Assembly (NCBI GenBank): GCA_963575745.1
Contig: CAUYUJ010018725.1
Span: forward strand, 26,001 to 90,000
From: Prorocentrum cordatum
Taxonomy: Eukaryota > Sar > Dinophyceae > Prorocentrales > Prorocentraceae
Direction: 5' to 3'
DNA: 64,000 nucleotides
Below the pieces are notes generated by a model that made no database searches, was not told the DNA's origin, and was given only the letters and a program-made list of their open reading frames with translations. Shown piece after piece: positions 58,743 to 64,000 of this stretch (positions within the stretch are counted from its first letter, which is position 1; every line of letters starts with the position of its first letter). The translations under genes and the position numbers were made by a program.

Positions 58743-60969
58743 GGTCTGGCGACGATGGGAGATTGCACCGAGTTCAATCGAGCTGAAAGTGCGACGTCTC
58801 AAACTTCTTCAGGGCGCCGCAGCACACCCCGACGACTCCAAACAGATGGTCTCGGTCCTGTTCGGTGAACTCCAGATTGAGCATCACCTACGTGAACTCG
58901 AATTGCCAGTGGCACCACGCACGTTAGACGATGACGGCTACATCAACCCCGACGCGCACCTCATCGCTCGACAGTTTTCCACGGATATACAGGACATGCT
59001 GGTCCTGGACATCGCCGAGCCTCTGGAATACCTGGACTGGCGAGGCAACATGGTGGAGTTGTTTACAGAGCCCGACGTAGCAGAAGCTTTCTGTGGCGTC
59101 GACGTGAGCATGATGAGGGCAGCTTACCTTCGGCGCGCCTTTGCGCCTCCTGGAGCTCTTGCAGAGCCCCCCTCAGAAGTGGCCCCGTCTGACGAGGCCG
59201 AACTGTTCATCTGCACGCTGAAAACGTCCGAGGGTATCGCATGCATGTCCAAGTGGATGAGCGCACGAGCACTATATGCACACCAGCGGGGACTCGCACC
59301 AGGGGGAGAACATGGTATGTGCTGCTTATTATCACAGCTCACGATCACGAACGAGTGCATCATATGCGGTACTACATTCCCTACACGTGTGGGAGCACAA
59401 CATCATATCACAGCCGCATGGAAATCGCACATATGTCGCACGGATCAGACATGGGCACCATATCCTATCACGTCCCCGAAGACACTAACATGCCCAGTAT
59501 GCTACCAGTCCTTCGAAGATTACAGCACGATGCGCGCACACCTCCGTAGCCATCTACCTCAGGGAGCACTGGGGACCCATACGCTCTCACTGCCACAGCC
59601 TACGCCAACGCCTACACCAGCACCGCAGCCAGACATCGACGATGGCACCAGGCACGGCGAGCGTCCCGACACCAGCTCGAGCGGGTTGGCGTGCCCCCAT
59701 GGAGTCCTCAGCAGCGTCTGGGAATGGTGGAGCGCGCGGAAGGCCAGAACGCTCACGGAGCCAGCCACGCAAGGGTCAGGACGGAGCAATGGACGAGGAC
59801 CCGAAGTTCGACCCCAGGAAGGTGACCCTCGCTCGAGTTCGGCGCCGCCGAGGAGCAGGCTTCAAGCCGAAGCAGGCGCCGACGATGTCCCAGGAGATGA
59901 AAGACCTGCTGCTCATCATCCTCCGTGCGACGCACCAGGACACGAAGCAGGTTCGCGAGCTCAAGGGCTGCATCGTCACGACAGTGAAAGTGGAAGACAA
60001 GGATCCCTTGGTCGAGGCCATCGAGTTGGAGAACCGCAACTACGCACGCATGATCCGCCAAGAAGGCGGCAATCACGGAAAGGGCCCCCCTGCCCCAGGC
60101 GCAGCTATGGCGATGATCGAGACTCTCGCCAGCCTGGACATCGGTGCGAAGTGCAAGGAGGAGCTCACTACGGCGTTCCAGCAGATCAGCGAGCTCGATG
60201 CTTTCCAGGCCCAGGACATGTTCCCGATCTGCAGGGTCGAGAAAGCGTACAAGAGCGGCTCGGCGAAGGTCATGTTCACTTGCCGCGACCCCAGCATCCG
60301 CCAGAAGATCATGGCCGCTCTCAACAATGCGAACAAGCCAGCCTGTCTCGGACCAGCCCCAGCGGGCTTCGTGGAGGACGAGCTGGCGCTCTACATGGAT
60401 GCGATGATGAACGACGAGGCGTGAGGACTACCAGTATGACAAACGACCCTGATCTGGAAATCGACGGCTACTCAATACGGCGCCTCAAAGCGACTTCCTC
60501 CCATGAAGAAGTGCTCCCCCGACTGCCGTTTGTGAGTGCCTCTTCAGACGCTATGGTTCGATTTGCTCTCAGTGGGAATTCCCAAGCTGGTGCATGCAGT
60601 GGCTTGGACACTAGGATTGCACGACCGCCGACCTGTGCACCACCACCTCCCACGGCACAGAGTGCAGCTACTTCGACTTCTGAGGCTGACGCCACCCGCT
60701 CCAGCTCCGCACCTCCTGCTCGAGATAGGCTCGAGAGGAAAAGGCCAGCTGTTCTAGATGATCGGGGTCCCAGGTCTCGGACTCCCACGAGTAGACCCCC
60801 TACTCCTGCGCCCGCTCGTACTTCCTCTGCTCGTGCCCCCATGCCGCCCTCTCACCCCTCTCGCTCCCCCCCCCCAGAAGCGCGCACCAACCTACTCACC
60901 GCTAGGGGAGGGGGGCGAAGCCGAGGGCCCCAGGGGAAAGCTCGGGGTCGGGGTCGCCACCCTCGGTGA
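58582..60969 (+). CDS. LINE RT thumb/connection plus two C2H2 fingers, then frame overlap
   Basis: The first part (AGAYYLHTTDYKKLDTTLG, then a basic KLRAMLKGKGC segment and a Trp-containing helix) is the usual region following a LINE RT. Two zinc fingers follow: C259-x2-C262 ... HH-x7-H, atypical, and C304-x2-C307-x12-H320-x3-H324, classical. From about residue 350 to 610 this frame becomes compositionally biased while another frame (59642-60424) looks coding, so the real product probably ends or shifts near 59640. The last part of this frame is described separately (60436-60969). Confidence 0.55.
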   Translation: MVYEAAISGAGAYYLHTTDYKKLDTTLGKKLRAMLKGKGCIRTRDRYKSISAAEVWRRWEIAPSSIELKVRRLKLLQGAAAHPDDSKQMVSVLFGELQIEHHLRELELPVAPRTLDDDGYINPDAHLIARQFSTDIQDMLVLDIAEPLEYLDWRGNMVELFTEPDVAEAFCGVDVSMMRAAYLRRAFAPPGALAEPPSEVAPSDEAELFICTLKTSEGIACMSKWMSARALYAHQRGLAPGGEHGMCCLLSQLTITNECIICGTTFPTRVGAQHHITAAWKSHICRTDQTWAPYPITSPKTLTCPVCYQSFEDYSTMRAHLRSHLPQGALGTHTLSLPQPTPTPTPAPQPDIDDGTRHGERPDTSSSGLACPHGVLSSVWEWWSARKARTLTEPATQGSGRSNGRGPEVRPQEGDPRSSSAPPRSRLQAEAGADDVPGDERPAAHHPPCDAPGHEAGSRAQGLHRHDSESGRQGSLGRGHRVGEPQLRTHDPPRRRQSRKGPPCPRRSYGDDRDSRQPGHRCEVQGGAHYGVPADQRARCFPGPGHVPDLQGRESVQERLGEGHVHLPRPQHPPEDHGRSQQCEQASLSRTSPSGLRGGRAGALHGCDDERRGVRTTSMTNDPDLEIDGYSIRRLKATSSHEEVLPRLPFVSASSDAMVRFALSGNSQAGACSGLDTRIARPPTCAPPPPTAQSAATSTSEADATRSSSAPPARDRLERKRPAVLDDRGPRSRTPTSRPPTPAPARTSSARAPMPPSHPSRSPPPEARTNLLTARGGGRSRGPQGKARGRGRHPR
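59642..60424 (+). CDS. Unrecognised 260-residue protein overlapping the LINE frame
   Basis: ATG at 59642, TGA at 60422. The composition is balanced, with hydrophobic-charged helices (KDLLLIILRATHQDTKQ, VEAIELENRNYARMI) and an N-terminal Arg/Pro/Ser-rich basic tail. It overlaps the +1-shifted frame of 58582-60969 for its whole length, and the peptide quality favours this frame. It may be a third retroelement ORF or ORF1 of an adjoining element. No named domain was recognised. Confidence 0.5.
   Translation: MAPGTASVPTPARAGWRAPMESSAASGNGGARGRPERSRSQPRKGQDGAMDEDPKFDPRKVTLARVRRRRGAGFKPKQAPTMSQEMKDLLLIILRATHQDTKQVRELKGCIVTTVKVEDKDPLVEAIELENRNYARMIRQEGGNHGKGPPAPGAAMAMIETLASLDIGAKCKEELTTAFQQISELDAFQAQDMFPICRVEKAYKSGSAKVMFTCRDPSIRQKIMAALNNANKPACLGPAPAGFVEDELALYMDAMMNDEA
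60436..60969 (+). CDS. Short unrecognised ORF after the 260-residue protein
   Basis: ATG 11 bp after the previous stop, 177 residues. The first 60 or so are balanced (DPDLEIDGYSIRRLKATSSH), the rest Pro/Ser/Arg rich. PPPTAQSAATSTSE closely resembles PPPTAPSAATSASN at about 57173-57215, so the two stretches share ancestry. Confidence 0.35.
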   Translation: MTNDPDLEIDGYSIRRLKATSSHEEVLPRLPFVSASSDAMVRFALSGNSQAGACSGLDTRIARPPTCAPPPPTAQSAATSTSEADATRSSSAPPARDRLERKRPAVLDDRGPRSRTPTSRPPTPAPARTSSARAPMPPSHPSRSPPPEARTNLLTARGGGRSRGPQGKARGRGRHPR

Positions 60970-61129
60970 GCTGGTCTGTGTGTGCGCCGCTTCCGTGCCG
61001 CACTGCTCACAGTCATGAGCTGCGCGGTGCCTAAATGAGACGCCAAAGTGGCGAGCACCGTCTAGGGTCTCAGCGTATTTTTAACTAATACCTGATGTTT
61101 GGACCTTTGGACATTTTGGTGAGTGAGTG
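60970..61129. other. Unique spacer
   Basis: No gene or repeat recognised. Confidence 0.3.
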
Positions 61130-61235
61130 AGTGATATATATATATATGTATATATATACATATATACATATATATATACATATATATACATATATATATG
61201 TGTGTGTGTGCGCGTGTGTGTGTGTATGTGTGCGC
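61130..61235. repeat. TATATACA and GTGTGT microsatellites
   Basis: (TATATACA)n followed by (GT)n with GC steps. Confidence 0.85.
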
Positions 61236-62360
61236 CCCTTGCTTCTACATGATATACATACTTGTGCACACGTTTTGATTGCGGTTTGTTTGTGGTTCGC
61301 GCACGTTCGGCTTATTTTGTGTATAAGGTTTGCGCAAGTTCTGTTTGTGGTTTCTGCACGTGTCGCATTCTTCGTGTATACGGTTTGTGCACGCCTTGTG
61401 GGCGATTCGTACACATTGCGTATACGGTTCTTTCACGCTTCGCGCTTTTCTTGTCTGCGTTGCCCATACGGTTTGTCAGGTTGTCGTGTACATGTTGTAC
61501 ACGTTTTACATACGTCTCGCGCGCGTGATGCGTTGGTTTCGTGTTGCCTACGTTTCATGCAGACGGTGTCGATGTATGCTGTCTACGTTTGCCTTACGTG
61601 GCGGGCGCTGTCTGTAAATGCGATTTTTTACGTGTGGACTACGTTCCATAACCGTTGGACTACGTTCCATAACCGTTGCGTGTATGTTGCGTGAGCATGT
61701 TGTAAACGATGCGTACATGTTTTGTGCACCGTACATACGGACATGGTGTGCATGCGTGGTTTATGAGATTTGTTCACGGTCCGTGGATGTTAGCGCAAAG
61801 GTGTCTTGCACGTGTCGCGTGCAGCCGTCTCGTATGCGTTTCGCATCAGTTGGGTATACGGTTTGCTTTCGTTTCCCTGGCTTTCGGTCTGCAGCCTCAT
61901 ATACGCTGCATGTGCGTTCCGTGTACGTCGCGTACATAAGTTTCGCGTATGTTTCATATCAATTGCAGGATTGTGCCGTATGTGTTTAAGATGTTGACCC
62001 ATACGTATCGTGTACGATCTATGCGCTTCATAGACGTTCCATACGTACGTACCATGTACTGTATGCGCGTTTCATATGCCATTCGCATGCATTGTCGATG
62101 TGTTTTGTCAACGCTTAAAATACGCCCCATGTAGGTTTCATGTGCGTCCCATATACTTCCAACTAAACCTTGTATCCGTGTTGCACATACGTTTCAATTG
62201 CGTCTCATACACATGCCATGCACGTGTCAACTACGTTTCGCCTACTTGTCGCCTTCTTGTGCGCCTCGTGTCTGTTCCATATGCGCTCTTCATAAGTTCC
62301 GGATGCGTTTCCCATACGTTCTTATTTCTTCAATTACCTTACGAGTACGATTAGTATATA
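61236..62360 (+). repeat. 1.1-kb degenerate array of TACG(T/G)TT..GTGCACG-type words
   Basis: Words such as CGTATACGGTTTG, GTGCACGT, CATACG and GTACATGTTGT recur every 12-30 bp throughout. Reverse and forward frames show Cys/Val/Arg/Tyr-rich pseudo-peptides with no domain. Confidence 0.65.
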
Positions 62361-62920
62361 TTCGTACACGATGCCTTCTTGGAGCGCCTTGAGCCTATGG
62401 TGGGCCGTCTAGGAGCACTTGGATCTAGCGTACCGTAGGCAAGTAGAGTGATGTACATTCTAGCGGCGCGCTGTGACAAACGAGTTTTTTATTGTTAGAG
62501 GATACACTTTTACGTTGCATCGTTAAGGTGATCACGCACTTCCATCTTTCATCCAGGTTGTTTTTATTCTGGCCGTTGGGATTTGCACCGTTTTGATTGT
62601 CTTTGGTTTTCTTACCCGTTGGGATCTGAGACGTCTTGTTGAGATCTGAGCCGTCCCGTCGGGATCTGGCCCCGTCGTGCCGTACTTTAGGTGGCAAATG
62701 ATGGGAGCTTTCTTCTTCACCCAATGGTGTCTTGCTTCCTGCTTCGTGATCGTTTAGTGTGTACTCGTGTTGTTTAGTGTTACGGAGCGTTGCTCGTGCA
62801 CGCCGGTCGGTGCGCGCGCGCGCGGCATCGCAGTTGTGCGAGCAATGCCAGATTCCTAAGATCGGCCGCAACCTTTTTCAAATTTCCTTTCTTCCTGTCC
62901 CTTCGTGCAGGCGAACTAGA
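62361..62920. other. Intergenic, no recognised gene
   Basis: Includes repeated CGTTGGGATCTG(A/G)(G/C)(A/C)CG words near 62570-62670, similar in kind to 52985-53070 reversed. No supported gene. Confidence 0.35.
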
Positions 62921-63140
62921 TTGCATTAAATTGTACTAAACGCAACTAAATTGTACTAGATTGCATTAGTGTGGGGCGCACTAAACGCCACTAACTTGCA
63001 CTCAATTGCACTAGATTGCACTAGATTGCACTAAGCGCCACGAAATTACACTAGACGGCATTAAATTGTACTAAATTGCGCTAGCGTCTCCCGCCGCGCC
63101 ACACTACACGCCACTAAATTACGCTAACTTGCACTGGTGC
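62921..63140 (+). repeat. ACTAAATTGC minisatellite, 10-12-bp unit
   Basis: About 18 variants of (C/T)ACTA(A/G)ATTGCA, an AT-rich array. Confidence 0.85.
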
Positions 63141-63440
63141 GGGGCGCAGGCGACGCTAAGTTCGACAAACGAAGCTCCCATCATATGCCACCTAACGTGC
63201 TGGGGCCGTCTTGGAGCTCTTTTGGGTCGTCTTGGGGCCCACTTGGCCGTGTGGTTGCTGTCTGGGGGTCGTCCTGGTGCCGTCTTGGGCAGTCGAAGGG
63301 CCTTCTCAGGCCGTCAGGCCCTCTTGTGCCGTCTTGGGGCCGTCTTGGATGCCTCTTGGGCCCTCGCGGGCTCCTCTTGTATTGCGCGGGGGCCTCTTGC
63401 ACCCTTCTGCGCACCACTTGGCATTCTAACACGCCCAGAT
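63141..63440 (+). repeat. GCCGTCTTGGG minisatellite
   Basis: Repeated (G/C)(C/T)CGTCTTGGGGC and CCTCTTGG words, the same type as 15690-15950 and 22885-23325. Confidence 0.65.
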
Positions 63441-64000
63441 CGTCCAGGCACGGCGGCTGATGTCCCAAGCATGCTTTAAGATGATTCGAAGATTGCTCAG
63501 ACATGCGCCAGGAAGCTTCCAAGATTGCTCAGACATCCTGTACTGGTTTCCACGAGACACGAATAGAGGGGGATAAAGGATCAGCGAGAAGGAGAAGGAG
63601 AAAAAGGAGGAGTAAAGGTGGGGCGGCGGGTTTCTGGGAGTAAGTTGAGGTGGGGAGGATCGCGACGAGGTGTGCAAGAATGAGCGTCGGAGAAGAGGAT
63701 TGACTGGCAGACGCGAGGGGTAGTAGTGATAACGATCGACGAGGAGAAGGAGAAGAAGGACGAACTGCACTGAGGAGGGTGAGGAGAAGAGGCGCGTGGA
63801 GGAGGAGGGAGAGGTTTAATCAAAGGGAGAGAAAGGGGAGGCGACAGCCCCAGAACGTTCGAGAGGCCCCAAAACTGTCCGAGAGGGACACTAGCCCCAG
63901 ACGGCTCCAGAGGGCACCGAACTTGTCCGGAAGGCCCCGCTGTTGCTCACCAGGTGCTGCGAGGCTAGAGGAGGCGCGCGGGAGACCTCAAGAGAGGCCC
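63441..64000. other. Intergenic with GAGAAGGA purine stretches
   Basis: AGATTGCTCAGACAT occurs twice (63491 and 63522), followed by GAGAAGGAGAA-type sequence and, from about 63840, repeated (C)GTCCGAGAGG/CCCCAGA words. No supported gene. Confidence 0.4.

Noticed and set aside
1-64000. Bacterial or viral origin of the window
   Set aside because: No operon-like gene order, ribosome-binding sites or viral structural genes; DinoSL, introner and PPR evidence point to a dinoflagellate nucleus.

Overview
The window looks like nuclear DNA of a dinoflagellate. The best single piece of evidence is a complete 22-nt dinoflagellate spliced-leader (DinoSL) sequence at 40908-40929, followed directly by a 15-nt truncated second copy. 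The rest fits: sparse genes, very high GC, long triplet microsatellites (TCC/GGA, CAT/GAT, TTG), many short terminal-inverted-repeat (TIR) elements, a PPR gene, and three non-LTR (LINE-like) retroelement coding blocks. The species cannot be told from the sequence. There is no bacterial-style operon, CRISPR array or convincing RNA gene.

Layout. 0.4-5.6 kb: a long open LINE polyprotein (endonuclease, reverse transcriptase, RNase H, Cys-rich tail). 5.6-36.6 kb: no convincing gene; microsatellites, minisatellites and at least a dozen short dispersed TIR families, many with exact or near-exact 5-bp target-site duplications (TSDs). 36.7-39.9 kb: a 5'-partial PPR gene whose largest intron is, end to end, one of these TIR elements (family A), i.e. 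an introner; that introner is itself split by a 1.5-kb element with an 8-bp TSD. 40.4-46.2 kb: a nested insertion carrying a DinoSL-headed, LINE-like two-ORF unit (zinc-finger/coiled-coil ORF1, endonuclease-only ORF2). 46.2-54.2 kb: more dispersed repeats, including a TIR element (B) inserted into a family-A copy. 54.4-55.0 kb: a clean 73-bp satellite. 55.3-61.0 kb: a second, frame-broken LINE (endonuclease, RT, C2H2 fingers, extra ORFs). 61-64 kb: minisatellites.

How it works together. This is mostly a record of mobile DNA. LINE-type machinery supplies reverse transcription; the tandem DinoSL relics indicate that trans-spliced mRNA has been copied back into the genome at least twice; and small TIR elements spread as DNA and, in the PPR gene, are removed as an intron. 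Family letters (A, B, C ...) are labels made here from comparisons within this window only. Alignments were done by eye, so element edges may be off by a few bases.
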